Below are positions 11,291 to 25,748 of a stretch of DNA of 64,000 bases, one piece after another. The notes under the pieces were generated by a model. The model saw only the letters and a list, made by a program, of their open reading frames with translations. It made no database searches and was not told the origin of the DNA. Made by a program: the position numbers and the translations under genes. The number at the start of each line of letters is the position of its first letter. The stretch's first letter is position 1. This DNA is from Botryotinia globosa. Lineage: Eukaryota > Ascomycota > Leotiomycetes > Helotiales > Sclerotiniaceae. The DNA lies in contig RCSZ01000009.1 of assembly GCA_014898425.1 (NCBI GenBank), positions 124,001-188,000 on the forward strand, given 5' to 3'.

Positions 11291-12659
11291 GAAAAATCCA
11301 GCATACTTGGAGATCGAGTCACCAAGCTGCGTTCGCTTGAACATGGGCATTTTTCCTGCCAGCCTGGGACTCCTCATTTCGGATGAAATACCCTCGTCGT
11401 CGCTGTCAAGGCAGAATCAATATCATCGTGAAATTCTGATCTTTGTCGCAATCGAACTGAGAGCAAGTGCAATGCGCCGCGTTGCCTCGTTTGTCAATAT
11501 TTGATTTCTTCCCTTTGAGGTTTTGAAGATTGATGGCTTACCATTTGATGTGATGAAGATATATTAAACGATTGAGGCTGCCTAGGTAAGTGGGGCCTTC
11601 CGTTAGACGAGAAGAAGACAAGGGGCTGTGCCACAACACAATCACACCTGGAATAATATTACACCGGCGGTTTAATGACCGCACATCATCTTTTAGCAAT
11701 TCGGACCTTTTCTTTTATCTGCTTGGGTCAATTTAGCCCCTTGGGGATGCTCTACCGTACACTAATACAGAAAAACTTCGGGGATGGAATTAAGCCAGAC
11801 CGGGTACCTATCCCTTGATGATTGCGCTTCTTTGACTATCATATAGGAGAGTTTTCGGTGTCCCAAAGAATCTTTCGTCAAGGTTGCAACGCTCGAATAT
11901 GCCGTCGCCAGATGCATTGATTTTGCAACCGCGTCTTCTCTTGAAGAACGAGAAATGCCCGCTCTGGGGCTCAAGGCGACAATCTACACGAGCCTCGGTT
12001 CCCAAATTGATAACACTGAGTCACATTTGTTAGATTTCATGAATCTAAACAGGAGGCCCGAAGGAGGCGCTCGGATTTGGAGTTGTAATCCTAAACTATC
12101 ATGGCAGGACATGTACACTCCCGGATGCAATCTCTGTCAACTCGGTCTGACTCAGTGCAACTGCACAAGCATCATCTGTCTTTGAATGCCAGATTCAATA
12201 TCACAGTATCGTAACACCATACATTTGCCTCTGCGCTGAAATTTCCTTCGGACGTACGGATGAAGTCAACCTTTGATCTGCGGGAAGATATCTACCCCGG
12301 TGATATCGTTTTCAATTTTTACATAGTAAATGAGTTCTGCCGTTGACTGAAACTTTCAAGTCAACTGATAATTTACATTTCTTCTTTCCACCATTCATCT
12401 AATTGTCAGGCTGCAAATTCATTTTCAGTTGAAATTTCCGATCAAAATAATGGTGTTGTAGAAGGTTCAAACTAACAGACTCGAACGCTTGAGTCAACAA
12501 TGGAATTGACTGTGGAGGTGAGCTCCCGATCTAGATTTATAGCAAACGAGTTATCTCTTCTTCGTCTACAGAATGCTCTGTTCGGGTATATACTCACACC
12601 TTCATAAATGCACCCATCTCCATCTTTACCGTGTAACGAATCTATCATTCAGATGGCCA
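11291..12659. other. Intergenic region between glucanase promoter and proton channel 3' end
   Basis: About 1.4 kb with only short open frames without recognisable content (for example 11955-12185 plus, 11762-12005 minus). It probably holds the glucanase promoter and the 3' flank of the channel gene. Confidence 0.5.
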
Positions 12660-13664
12660 TTAATTATCCGACTCTAAGCCACCCTCCCCATTCTCCAAAT
12701 CCTCGACACCATCTTTTCTCTTTCTAAGCTGTTTTTTCAATTCTCTATTTTCCATCTCAAGCTGTTCAATTCTTTCTTCCAATCCATCCATCTGTTCCTG
12801 AGCGCCAACACTGAATTCTTCGATGATTTTGAAGAAACGCCAGAGACGGAGAATAATCACAAGTGAGGCGACTTCTTCAAGGACACCATGAAGTAGCACA
12901 TCAACTAGACGGAAAGGATTTAGTTTGGGAACAGGATCGAGAAATGTATATGGAGTAGAAAGAGATACAGAAATAGTACATACCAACGAATCCGGCAACA
13001 ATCACAGTGGCATCAAAGCAGTGAAATTTGCTACGAAAATAGCTGAATGGATCTTGTTAGCTAAGGTAATAACAGTCATAAAGGAACAATGTAATCCGAA
13101 GGAGTGGAATTCAACGTGAAAAATGTAGGATTAGAACGGAAGTAGACGTGAGCAAATGTGAGGCGGAAATTCAGCGGCGGGTTGACTGGCACGCCAAGTC
13201 TTGTAAAGAGGTTGGATTTCCAAAGCCAAAAAGCTCCGATTTCCAAAAAACCTAGTTGAAGATACACACCTCAAACCGAAAGCCCAAACGCTAGCAATCA
13301 ATTCCACCATGAACAAGCAACTGAATATCAACCCAGCAATCCCCAACCCATCTCTCACTTCGTTCCAAATTGGATCCGTCTTGCCTTCTTTATCGTTGTC
13401 GCATTGATAGAGATTTATGATAATATCCGAAATAATGCTAATTAAGTCGCATGCAACAAGGAGAAGAACGGTGTAGTGTTGAGCGCGAGAGGATAGGAAG
13501 CTCTTCGCGGAATTTTGAGACCTTCGGTAGCTATTTGAGAGCTTCCGGAAAAAAGAAGGGTGCGGTACATGGTGATAGGAGGGTCCAGAGGCAATGGAAA
13601 TGGGTTGAGAAGAGGCGCGTATTAGAGGAGCATGTTCGGAAATGTCTGAGTTGCGTCGAGACAT
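12660..13664 (-). CDS. Voltage-gated proton channel, Hv1 family
   Basis: Hv1 channels are stand-alone voltage-sensor domains that let protons out of the cell. Three exons, 13664-13270, 13030-12984 and 12904-12660, give 228 residues. S1 (about 64-86) has LLLVACDLISIISD, with D73 at the place of the human selectivity residue D112 and D80 at E119. S2 (about 107-131) has FMVELIASVWAFG, with E121 at human E153. S3 has CFDATVIVAGFVVDVLL, with D138 and D149 at D174 and D185. S4 has VIILRLWRFFKIIEE, giving R167, W169 and R170; the third gating charge is K173 rather than Arg. A C-terminal coiled coil (about 183-208, MDGLEERIEQLEMENRELKK) suggests a dimer. The N-terminus is Ser/Arg-rich and cytosolic. 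An in-frame upstream ATG at 13730 could add 22 residues; 13664 fits better as a start (MSRRNS). Confidence 0.9.
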
Positions 13665-14898
13665 GTTGTTGATTTGATTGTTTTTTCTAATCTTGATAGA
13701 AGACCAATTGCCCTCCACTTCCAAAGGCAATGCTATCGTTCTTCTGATGTTCGATAATTCGGGAGAGACTTTTCACGGAGTGTAGCACTTATCTTTGGGA
13801 GTATGAAGAAGTCGGGTTGAAGCAAGAGAAATGACGGTGTACTTGCAAAGCTCAAGTGACTCCAATTTTGGTTTGGAATTTCGAACTGGAGGAACATGTG
13901 ATTGATTGTACAGAGTTGAATCTGAGGTCTGATTGCGGTGTATGCGCAGCTCTTATCGTAAGGTACCCATCCATATGTAGCAGGAAACTCCAGCTGTTTG
14001 TTGTATCTTACGTACCAGCACCATATTTTCTGCAGACTGGATTGAGTAGGGATTGTCAACTGCAATAGTAAATAATGGTGGAGCAAGGTATGTGTATTCT
14101 CGTTGATACACCTTTCATTCGTCTTATTGATTTGATCAAGGAAAGCATTAATACCTGGTAGCCAGAATCCATTTGAAGACAATCTTCAAGCGCATTCAAA
14201 ATGTCAAGATGATAGCTAGGGGCTTGCTTGGCATTGCTTATCGCTTTGGCAAGCGGCGGTAACCTTATTAGAGATCCTCCACGAGCGAGCGAGTGCAGAA
14301 GCCGAATTAGCCGCCGACCTACCTATCTAAGCGCTTGAACGATGGCGTGGACGGGTAGCAACAGAGCTGGCTGTACCCATGTGTGTGGTAGGTAGCCTTG
14401 TGGAAGTCTAGACGATTTGTGAATAACCTCAACCAACCTCAACCTCGACCTCAATATATTTATTTTCCATTTGCAACCTTTGCATTCTGTATTCTTTGAC
14501 CATTTCAAAGTTTCGGTGAGTTATTCTCAAGCCTTACCATTCATTAGTATAATGATGCCCTTTCATTTCTTTAAGCAGCTCCATAGCTTAATGACATTCA
14601 CTCTCCAAAATTCGAGAGAATTGTCTGGCAACAGCTTGAGTTATCATCGGATGAAATGCAAGATTATGCTAGCAGATCAATTCACTTTCAGATCCATTAT
14701 GTGATAAGATTGCGCAATCTCCAGCGACTACCTAGGTATTTTACAATTATTAAAATTCTTGCTAATAAGATTTCTTTCAGAAGCGCAACCTTCTCCTCTC
14801 CACCAACATCCTCCCTTCGACCTTGCTCGAGGATCCATCTACTTAAAAATCTTATAACATTGCACAAGTGCAGCAACACTATCTCAAGCGATCAAATC
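13665..14898. promoter_or_regulatory. Intergenic region between the Hv1 and Pab2-like genes, with a possible 5'-UTR intron
   Basis: The two genes diverge from here. A good donor (ttcg|gtgagt near 14515) and acceptor (tttctttcag near 14780) upstream of the Pab2-like start suggest an intron in its 5' leader, with a CT-rich leader upstream at about 14430-14510. The minus-strand open frame 13733-14182 has no recognisable content. Confidence 0.4.
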
Positions 14899-15701
14899 AT
14901 GGCAGACACCGATCCAAAGCTTCAAGATCAGGTTATGGCTGGCGAGGAGGATAATAATGATGAGGTACATTCAAAGGTGAAAGACCCTGTATCGAGAACC
15001 AATTGTTGACAGTCGCTTTAGGAGGAGATCTCGGCCATGAAGCGCCGTGTTGCAGAGATGGAAGAGGAGGCTGCCAAACTTAGAGAAATGCAGGCAACTC
15101 TCGATCAACAAAGCACTGATCTTAGAGAAGACAAGGAGGATATCGATAGTCGCAGTATCTTTGTCGGAAATGTCGATTACTCTGCTTCTCCAGAAGACAT
15201 TCAAGCTCACTTCCAAAGCTGCGGATCTATTAACCGCGTAACTATCTTGCTTGACAAGTTTACCGGTCATCCCAAGGGGTGCGTTCTACGAAATTTGGCT
15301 CCTTAAAACCTCGACGGATTATGTCGAGTGTCACTGTGATAAACGCTACCTGGCAAGAGAAGGATGCTAATCTAGGTTAATGCAGGTATGCGTATGTAGA
15401 GTTTACTGAGCCAAGTCTTGTTGCACAAGCGTTGGTTCTCAACGAGAGCGTGTTCAAGGGTCGCAACCTCAAGGTAAATCTATTTTCTCGTGCATTTCTC
15501 TGCTCTTTAAGCTCATTGCTATTACAGGTTGTCCCCAAGCGTACCAATGTCCCCGGAATGCAACGTGGCAGGGGTGGAAGAGGAGGCGGAAGAGGTCGTG
15601 GCGGCTTCTTCGGTGGTGGACGTGGTGGCGGTTATTCTCCTCGTGGAGGTTACCGTGGAGGATACAGAGGCAACCGTGGCAGAGGTTTCACACCATATTA
15701 A
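14899..15701 (+). CDS. Pab2/PABPN1-like nuclear poly(A)-binding RRM protein
   Basis: Four exons, 14899-14964, 15022-15278, 15386-15473 and 15528-15701, give 194 residues. Order of parts: an acidic start, a coiled coil (about 25-55, [19 protein letters not shown]), one RRM (about 68-145) and an RGG tail. RNP2 is [10 protein letters not shown] and RNP1 spans the second intron as KGYAYVEF. The tail (about 153-194) is rich in GRG/GGR/GGY and is a likely substrate of arginine methylation. Coiled coil, single RRM and Arg/Gly-rich C-terminus are the layout of fission yeast Pab2 and animal PABPN1, which bind nuclear poly(A) tails and act in 3' processing and RNA decay. The fungal Rnp24/Sgn1-type proteins are the alternative, but the layout argues for Pab2. 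Confidence 0.9.
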
Positions 15702-16919
15702 GCCACGAAAACTTTTGCATGAGTCTTCTTTACTCTAGCACATGATAAGATGGGGAGGGCTGCTGAAGTGATAGCATTAAAATTGGGAATTTGGGGGAAA
15801 TCCATTTCTTGAATTATCAAACATTCGTTCGAGAGGCGATTTATTCATGAAAATACCACGGCGTTTATCTTGAACATATCGTCTTCTTTCATTTCTCCAT
15901 TTGGGATTCGTTGATCGTGAATGAATAGTCAACCATAAATCTGTACAGCAGAATTTGAATGTATACCAAGAACATGAGTGCACAGAGTTGACGAGTACTA
16001 GGCAAGTAGTGATGTGGTTCTCGCGTGTTCTATCTTATATATAACTGCTGTTTAAATCAGAACGAGAGGTTCCATCACAACCGAAGATGCACTTGTGCTG
16101 TGAAGGAGGTCCAGGGCCTGCACGAATAAGTATGACTGCCATGGATCCGAATTCTTTCCCAATGCTCATGTTTTGTCGACCTTTCTCAGATTACCCAATG
16201 TGAAAGAGGCTCTTTCCTTACCTTGAAATATCACATCAAACACTGCTTACTCACGTGCCGGGGGGTACATTGTTTTTTTGTGTACGATATACTCAAGGAT
16301 TCCGTATCCTGGAAGAATCTGACCTGATCTTTGTCATATCAAATGAATCTTCGCAACCCTCCGAAAATCCATGGGACAAAAGAAGCAAATTGCCATCATG
16401 TCCACGAATACAGTAAAGAAAAAGACGTTCTCGATTCATGAACATTGGATCTCTTCATTTGGCGGTAGAGAACCTGGAAGTCTGGCTAAAAAGGTATGAC
16501 GTGAAGTATAAAAATAGGTGGATGATTATCAATTCTTGCCTGAGGAAGCATCAACCTTATTAGCGGGGGCATTCTGTGCCGCCTTGACGATTTGATCGAT
16601 TGACCAAACTCCATTCCTCTTCTCAATCAATTCATTGAACCCCCCTTTTATGAATATCTCTTCATTATCTTTCCTTCATGTATGACGAATCCTTGAATCG
16701 ATAACGATTATCGGAAAACCTGTCAGATTCATAATTTGGGTGTAAGGGGGCTTTTGCAGCTCTACTTAACACAGCCCCAAATCGACACAAGCGCAAAGCT
16801 GCCACCACGGCCAACCTTGAAACCCAGGGAACGTCAAAAGTGTTCTGCGATACCATTCTACTGTTATCTATTATTGACGCCCTAAGAAACGATCCCGCCA
16901 TCTCTGGCGAACCTTCACG
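15702..16919. other. Intergenic region upstream of the HECT ligase
   Basis: About 1.2 kb. No supported gene; it should contain the 3' end of the Pab2-like transcript and the promoter and leader of the ubiquitin ligase. Open frames at 15777-15983 and 16665-16997 (minus) are unsupported. Confidence 0.5.
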
Positions 16920-19698
<2,779 letters not shown>

Positions 19699-21171
19699 TT
19701 TATGTTTTGGAAGGGTTTCATTGGTTCTGCATGGTGTTATTTTCTATACAAGCTGAGGGAGGTCCAGGTTTCTCAACTTTTATATTACCTGGAATGGATT
19801 GGAGGTATGAATTATTATCCGGAATAAATAGCCGTCTCATGGCTCAAGATTCGTTAGTAAATGCATTGTAACGATTGATACATTAATCGAAAGGAAACAA
19901 ATCCGGCTCAAAGTATCTGATGACCTTGTATTTAGTGGGTATCGCACTAGAAAGAATCATCATTCGTTACCGCACTGATTTACCCGTGATGGTTTTTCTT
20001 GATGTACCATCTCCAATCAAATATGAAGAGAACATTGAGCAAGATTTAGGGCTTGGGTGTAGCCCCCCGTACAAACTTTTGTATGGTAGGTCGCATTTGC
20101 CAAAGATTAGAGATACAAGATACAATGACAGCTTACTAGTAACCAATCAAATCAAATCTTGATCACGAGCACTTGTTTCGAGCAATAAATTTCGAGAGCG
20201 TACTTTATTGAGGGGATTCCAAGTCTAAACTATAGGTCTGGCAATCAAAAACATAATGCGAAGCATGCTGTTAAGACTTGATGAATAAACTTATCAAAGG
20301 GCAAGTGTTGGAACATAATCGCAGTGGATGGGTAGAGTGTAGAACGAGCACGACACGAGCATTCAATCAAAGTTATCGAAACTAGTATTCTTTAGTGGCT
20401 GTTTGTGTCTCTAATTGATGTAGATCTCTAGACTTCTGCTTCGGGCCGCCTCTTCACTTAGAGGTTTCTGGTCCGTGAAGTGCCTAATGCAATGCATATA
20501 TACATGCATCTGAACGATTCCGATTTCAAATGATTACTTGTGTTATTGATTCGACCAACGGTAACCATTACTTCGTATATGTAGCGAGGTACGTTAGAAG
20601 TAGAAATATGCATGGCATATTGAACTACGTGGGCAACACGGTTGCTCGGCGACCCCTGAAACATACAGCCTAAACTCGTCTATGTACACAGAGACTAGAC
20701 TATTTTCGGAAGTGCACCAATGAAACGCTAGGTACTTTGGGGCAATATCAATGCGGGATATGCTTAAAAAGGAGCATGGGGAAGCAGTCCGAAGATCATT
20801 CTGAAGATTGTGATATATTGGTTGTCCGGGGAGTTTCTTTTGCTTTTGAGTGTATGTTGATTTTGGTTGGAATGTCTTGGTTGGTCACACGGGGAGTTTG
20901 GCTTTTGGACGGTGAAAGGGAAGGAGAAGGTGTATATATTTATATGGGATGTATGCGCGTTGTTATGAAGTTTCTTCTTTTTCTCTGCTTTTTTCTCTGT
21001 ACCGCGTATATTATACCGTTGGATCAATTGATCTTTGTGAAGTTATACAAATAACGCATACTACACTACTCTCGCATATAGTACCTGTCTAGTACTCGCA
21101 CTTACTTTCATACTCGTACATCTCATTTGCATCCAGTCTACATCCCTACAACCTCAAATTCAACTTCGAAA
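19699..21171. other. Intergenic region between the HECT ligase and the GPI-protein gene
   Basis: About 1.5 kb. Several short open frames on both strands (for example 20737-21054 plus) show no domain or signal worth calling. The last 150 bases are C/T-rich and likely the leader of the next gene. Confidence 0.5.
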
Positions 21172-21843
21172 ATGCACTTCTCAAAAGCAACTCTTCTTTT
21201 CGCGGCCTTGGTTTCCTATGCTGCTGCTACGACTACAGTAGCGGCTACAGGTGGTTTCTCTGGTGCTTGTGAGGCACAGAATGTTCTCGAAGCATGTGTG
21301 AGTTCGACAACGGCGATTGCCCAAGCGTGCCAATCTACCGACTATCTTTGTTTGTGCACGAGTTGGAATTCAGTCTTGACGTACGTTTTTCCTTCTTCCA
21401 TTCTATATTCTGAGCTTCCTTCATCCGTCCTTTGCATTATAATTGATCCGGACCCTGACTAATCAATCTATCTATCTAATAGTTGCTATAATGTATGTCC
21501 CAACGACACAGGCTACACAGGAGCTCTCGCCAATAAACAAGCCTATTGTAATGATGCCGTGGCCTACGCATCAACTACTACATCCTCTGCGATCTCAAAA
21601 GATTGGTCTACGACTTCCACTGCAAGTGATGCGACAGCGACGGCAACAGGGGCAGGAAGTGGAAGTGGAACAACTACTGCGAAGGCGCAGATGACTGGAG
21701 GAAGCTCATCGAGTAACACGGCGAGTGCAGCAGATTCGACGGATAGCAATCAGAGTAGTGGGGCTGGGGAGAGGGTTGTGGGTGTTAACGGGATGATGGC
21801 GGTTCTTGGGGGTATGGCTGCTGTGGGTGCTGCATTTTTTTAG
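21172..21843 (+). CDS. GPI-anchored Ser/Thr/Ala-rich cell-surface protein
   Basis: Two exons, 21172-21380 and 21483-21843, give 189 residues. A signal peptide (MHFSKATLLFAALVSYAAA) is followed by a small Cys-rich domain (about 32-95) with six to eight cysteines: CEAQNVLEACV, CQSTDYLCLCTSW, CYNVCPNDTGYTG, AYCNDA. The rest is a Ser/Thr/Ala/Gly stalk and a hydrophobic C-terminus (GMMAVLGGMAAVGAAFF) that fits a GPI-anchor signal. The cysteine pattern resembles small CFEM-like or Cys-rich wall proteins, but I cannot place it in CFEM with certainty. Likely role: structural or signalling protein of the cell wall. An alternative reading without splicing stops soon after the intron donor (gtacgt). Confidence 0.8.
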
Positions 21844-22418
21844 GAGAGGTTTGGAAGAGAGTAGAGAAATGGAATGTGTGGTTACTGCGGTATGAAGGGG
21901 CGAGTATACTTAATGTGAGGGATGTTGGGTATGAGCTAATTTTGGTAATGAGACATGCAATAATTGATTGACCAATTTCTATTGAATAATGAGCGGATGG
22001 AATGAATGATAAAGATTTGTTAGATCAAGTGGTATATAGTACTATTATTGACTAATTCAATCGTTTTCATGAACTCGGAGCATGGGGTTTACCTTTTTGC
22101 ATTTTGATCATAGAGCGAGGTCCCAGGGATGTTAGGACAATGTTTCATGTTCTATTGGGTTGTAAAAGCAAGGACTATGTTATGTGGTCATGATATGTGC
22201 ACGGTAGAATGAATGAAGTAGTATAGATAAGTATTTATTTCTACTGTATGTACAGAACTCAATCAATTCTCAAAAATATTCACAGGGAAATCAACAACAA
22301 CGACAACAGCAACATCAATCACCCTTAACCCATCGCCCAAAAGTCCATCCATCATTTTTTGGTCAACACCATCTAAATACTCCTTACCTCCATCATTTAG
22401 AATTTTCATCTGGAAAAA
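21844..22418. other. Intergenic region, convergent 3' ends
   Basis: The 3' flanks of the GPI protein gene and the pectate lyase gene meet here. AT-rich, without supported genes. Confidence 0.6.
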
Positions 22419-23287
22419 TTATCCACTGCAGTATCCGGCCTTAGTGGGCTCATCGCCTTTGTTGTTTCCAGTGAACATCTGGCATGCATGGGCAGTATCA
22501 TAACAGACATTCTTCAACGTGGCCGTGTCTCCGTAGTTAGAGTTGATACCAGCAAGTACACCGCCGTTGACAGCAGTCGTGCCTTCAATGTAGACACTGC
22601 GCTTACACTGGGATGAGCACTGATGAGAAAGTTAGTCAAGCCATTATAAAAGAAGCGAGAGAATACAAATGAACGGGAAGAATAATAATCATAAGTGGAA
22701 AGCAAAACTCACGTTTCCGCAACTTCGGTACAACTTTCCATAATCCTCAACGTAGAAGTCGATGATGTTGACAGTACCACATCCGTTGTGCTGCACGACT
22801 TTATCGGAGGCATGGTATGCTCCGCCTCCGATAATCCATGATTGATCACCAGCCTTGTCCTTCGTGATGGAAATGGCATCCTCGCATACGTCTTCGAACC
22901 AGACGGATTTGAGAGTGCAAGCTCCAGCACAGTGAACGCCCTCAGCTTGGTTTTTGCCGATGATGACGTTTTGGAGAGTTGCTCCGGGGTGGAGGAGAAA
23001 GACGGCGTCAGAGTCGCCTGATGAGGAGCGTTAGTCTCATTTTGGGGGAATTTGAATGTGTTAGAGTAGTTGTGTTACTTGCCTCCTTCATTTTGTCCAC
23101 CGCAAGCACCGGATCCTCGATCATATCTTGCCCAGCCACCGTCGAAGGTGGTTCCAGCAGCAATTTCGATGACTTTACTGTTAGTCTTTGTCGAGGTTGC
23201 TTTGGGGATTCCTCCGGAGGAACCTAGGCAGGCGAGAGCGGAGGGGAGGATAGCCATGAGGCTTACAAGCTTGAGTGTGGCGATCAT
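22419..23287 (-). CDS. Secreted pectate lyase, PL3 family
   Basis: PL3 enzymes cut de-esterified pectin (polygalacturonate) by beta-elimination and need calcium; they act outside the cell on plant walls. Three exons, 23287-23083, 23017-22713 and 22619-22419, give 236 residues. Signal peptide: [21 protein letters not shown]3 marks: [91 protein letters not shown] and the end [20 protein letters not shown]. The first intron (23082-23018) must use a GC donor (GGAG|gcaagt) to keep GGDSD in frame; GT four bases on would break it. A TATA-like box lies about 100 bases upstream. The gene suggests a plant-associated life. Confidence 0.95.
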
Positions 23288-23385
23288 ATTGAATGATTGG
23301 AGTCGATGCTGTGTGTAGATGAAACCGAGTCTTTGATGCTTGCCAGAGGATGAAGATGGTGGTCATTCAGTATGGCATCATGGCT

Positions 23386-23394
23386 CTTATATAG
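23386..23394 (-). promoter_or_regulatory. TATA-like element of the pectate lyase gene
   Basis: Reads ctatataag on the minus strand, about 100 bases upstream of the PL3 start codon, on the correct strand. Confidence 0.5.
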
Positions 23395-24569
23395 TCATAA
23401 ATCTGCGGAGCATTCGGAGCTCCTGCACCTCACTCGAGGAGAAATATCTTCGCGCCGATGAACTCGTATACATCCGTAAAACATATCGGAGAGTGACTGC
23501 TCTTCTTGGAACGAGATTCCAAACCTTTCATTGGCATGTTCTAGGGAGGCTGCAGCTTAATGCGTGCTATCTTTCAAAGGTGGAGGGGGGTGAAGAAACA
23601 ATTTGTGAATACGAACGGAAGAACTCTTCTTGCTCCATAATCAAGCTGGCCAAATTTATACCACGCGATCAGCTGGAGTGCTATCTCAGCAAGATATTGT
23701 TGGTAGCTGAGAGAATGATCACAGCTGGTCATCCCTTGAGGGTTTATTGTGCTAGCATCGGGTACATGCAGTATCGGGACGTATACTACTTGAGTACCGA
23801 ACTGAAAGCGAAAGCAATTGGAGCGATTAACATGGTCCTGCAATCTTTTTTCGGGCATTACCCCATGGTTTCTCCAGAGCTGTGCTACTTCGTCATGTGC
23901 ATATGGGACGTGATTGGAAGCTTGGCGGCTATAGAAGCTTCATTATTTTTCCGGCGTCGGCTTGGCGCTTACACCGTTGCATGGCAGTGGATCCATCCAT
24001 TCACATGAAACCATTGTTGGGGGTATCGTGAAATTGGGAAGACATGACTCGCTAGCGACAGGTGTGGTTCGAAGAAACCTCGCAAATTAGCCGCCAAGCA
24101 GCCGCCAAGCGCCAAGGAAGTTGGTCCCGAAAAGCTCATGAACCTGGTGGACGGATTGTATTTCTGCGTTGGGATACCCTTTATATTGTTGCATTCTCCT
24201 CACCAATGTCGGGACGAGAAACCGTCCGAAGATTAAACGCGACTTCTATCTATGGTAATTGGGAACTGGTAGCAAGAACCTGAACAAGGACTCCTGGTTG
24301 TATAGATGTAGGACTTTTTGTTCCACTTCTTCTGTAGATTTTGGGAGTCGATGTTTCGCCTAGGTCCTCTAGATCTAGCGATGCGGGATGGGATAAAATA
24401 CCTGGGTATGGGTATCATTGTGCTAAAACGAACACCCAGCTATCTAGCTATGGGTATCGACTGTGGGCTCCTTCATCCTTCTTTTTCTTGTTGTAAATGA
24501 TTACAATCTGGTAGAGATATCGTATCCGGGACCTCCGTTTAACTGAATTGATTGATAAAAACTTTGTAA
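23395..24569. other. Intergenic region, pectate lyase promoter side
   Basis: About 1.2 kb. It includes most of a plus-strand open frame of 222 codons (23340-24008) with no recognised domain; this frame starts inside the likely pectate lyase leader and is not called as a gene. Confidence 0.4.
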
Positions 24570-25748
24570 TTACCAATCCAACTCTGCCAACTCAGAAGTC
24601 CTCGAGACTTTACTTCTCGAACACGGCAACTCTACCTTCTCATACTCTTTTAAGAAAAGTCCAGATTCTCTCAGGATGTCTTCCCACAATACGAAATACA
24701 TCCAGCTATCCTCAAATTGAGGCTCCGCCAAATGATCCGCATACACAATCCGTCCCATGTTCTTGCCATGTCCAACCATACCGACTCCGTCGGCCTCCTT
24801 TCCAGTGTCCTCCAACCCGCTCGATCCCCAGGTCCACGCTTCTTGTCTGCGACCATTATCAGTAACGATCTTCTTGACTCTGCATTTTGCGCAGATAGTC
24901 AAATCAATATCGTTTCTTCGAGACTGATAAGGTTGGCCACCGAAGCTGAGGTCCTTTATTTGCGGGATAAAGCTGTCAGGATCACCGATGAAAGAATAAT
25001 CCTCGCGACGCTTCTTGACACCCTGGACAAGAGCTCTGGCAAGAAGGTCGGTGATATATTCATGCGGCAGGAGTTTGGTCGGCGAGGGGCTCTCAACATG
25101 GTCCCAGAATTCCTTCTCCATTGCACACTGATCCCAACTTGTAGGTGGCAGAACTCTGTAGCACCCGTCGCACCATCGTGCGCCGCCGCTCCAGAAGAAG
25201 CTCTCGTTCCACAACAAGTCCGCGAGAGTCGGGTACCATTCCACTTCACTATCATCAAGTGGCAGACAGTCAAAGCAGCGCTTGTCCATATCCAAAATAT
25301 AGTTTCCGCACTTCGATACTTGCAGGCTTAGAGGCAAGGACAGCCGAGCAGCATAGCAGGTATCGGGAGTTAAAGGGTGACAACTACCATGGATGTATTT
25401 GTCAACGTCGGAATACTTCCTGAATACTCCTCGGAAGTGGGAACCAGTTAGCGAGAAGCAAACTTTGGAAACGATATCAAGCTCGCTCATGATTTGCAAG
25501 ATGATATCGACTGGGCAATTTTTAAAGGCACCGACGACGTCGCTATTTTGAGTTAGCCAACTTTGCACATAGCCGAGGGAATTCAGGGGATAATGAGTTG
25601 CAGATGCGAGGCATAGAGGTATGACTTACGCGCTGCCATTCACAAGCGGTGATACAATTGTATCCTCTACATCCACATCGTCGATGTCTTCTTGTTGCTG
25701 CAGTTGAAGCTTTTGCAAGCATTGCGCGACAGAACTTGGAGAAGACAT
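24570..25748 (-). CDS. F-box-like protein, function unknown
   Basis: Two exons, 25748-25630 and 25542-24570, give 363 residues; the intron at 25629-25543 is GT-AG. After a Gln/Asp-rich start (LQKLQLQQQEDIDDVDVED) comes a degenerate F-box at about 45-75: FKNCPVDIILQIMSELDIVS then KVCFSLTGSHFRGVF. The rest resembles fungal F-box proteins that have a middle part with CxxC pairs: KRCFDCLPL, RWCDGCYRVLPPTSWDQ and ICAKCRVKKIV, perhaps zinc-binding. The F-box would dock to Skp1; no substrate can be named. The start MSSPSSVAQ was chosen as the first ATG of the spliced frame. Such proteins are often species- or family-specific in Leotiomycetes. Confidence 0.78.

Noticed and set aside
13733..14182. Minus-strand open frame of 149 codons upstream of the proton channel
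   Set aside because: No domain, no homology by eye, and it lies where the channel promoter should be; an extra upstream exon of the channel could not be supported.
23340..24008. Plus-strand open frame of 222 codons upstream of the pectate lyase
   Set aside because: It starts inside the likely pectate lyase leader next to a TATA box on the other strand, has no signal, domain or low-complexity pattern of a real protein, and no recognisable homology.
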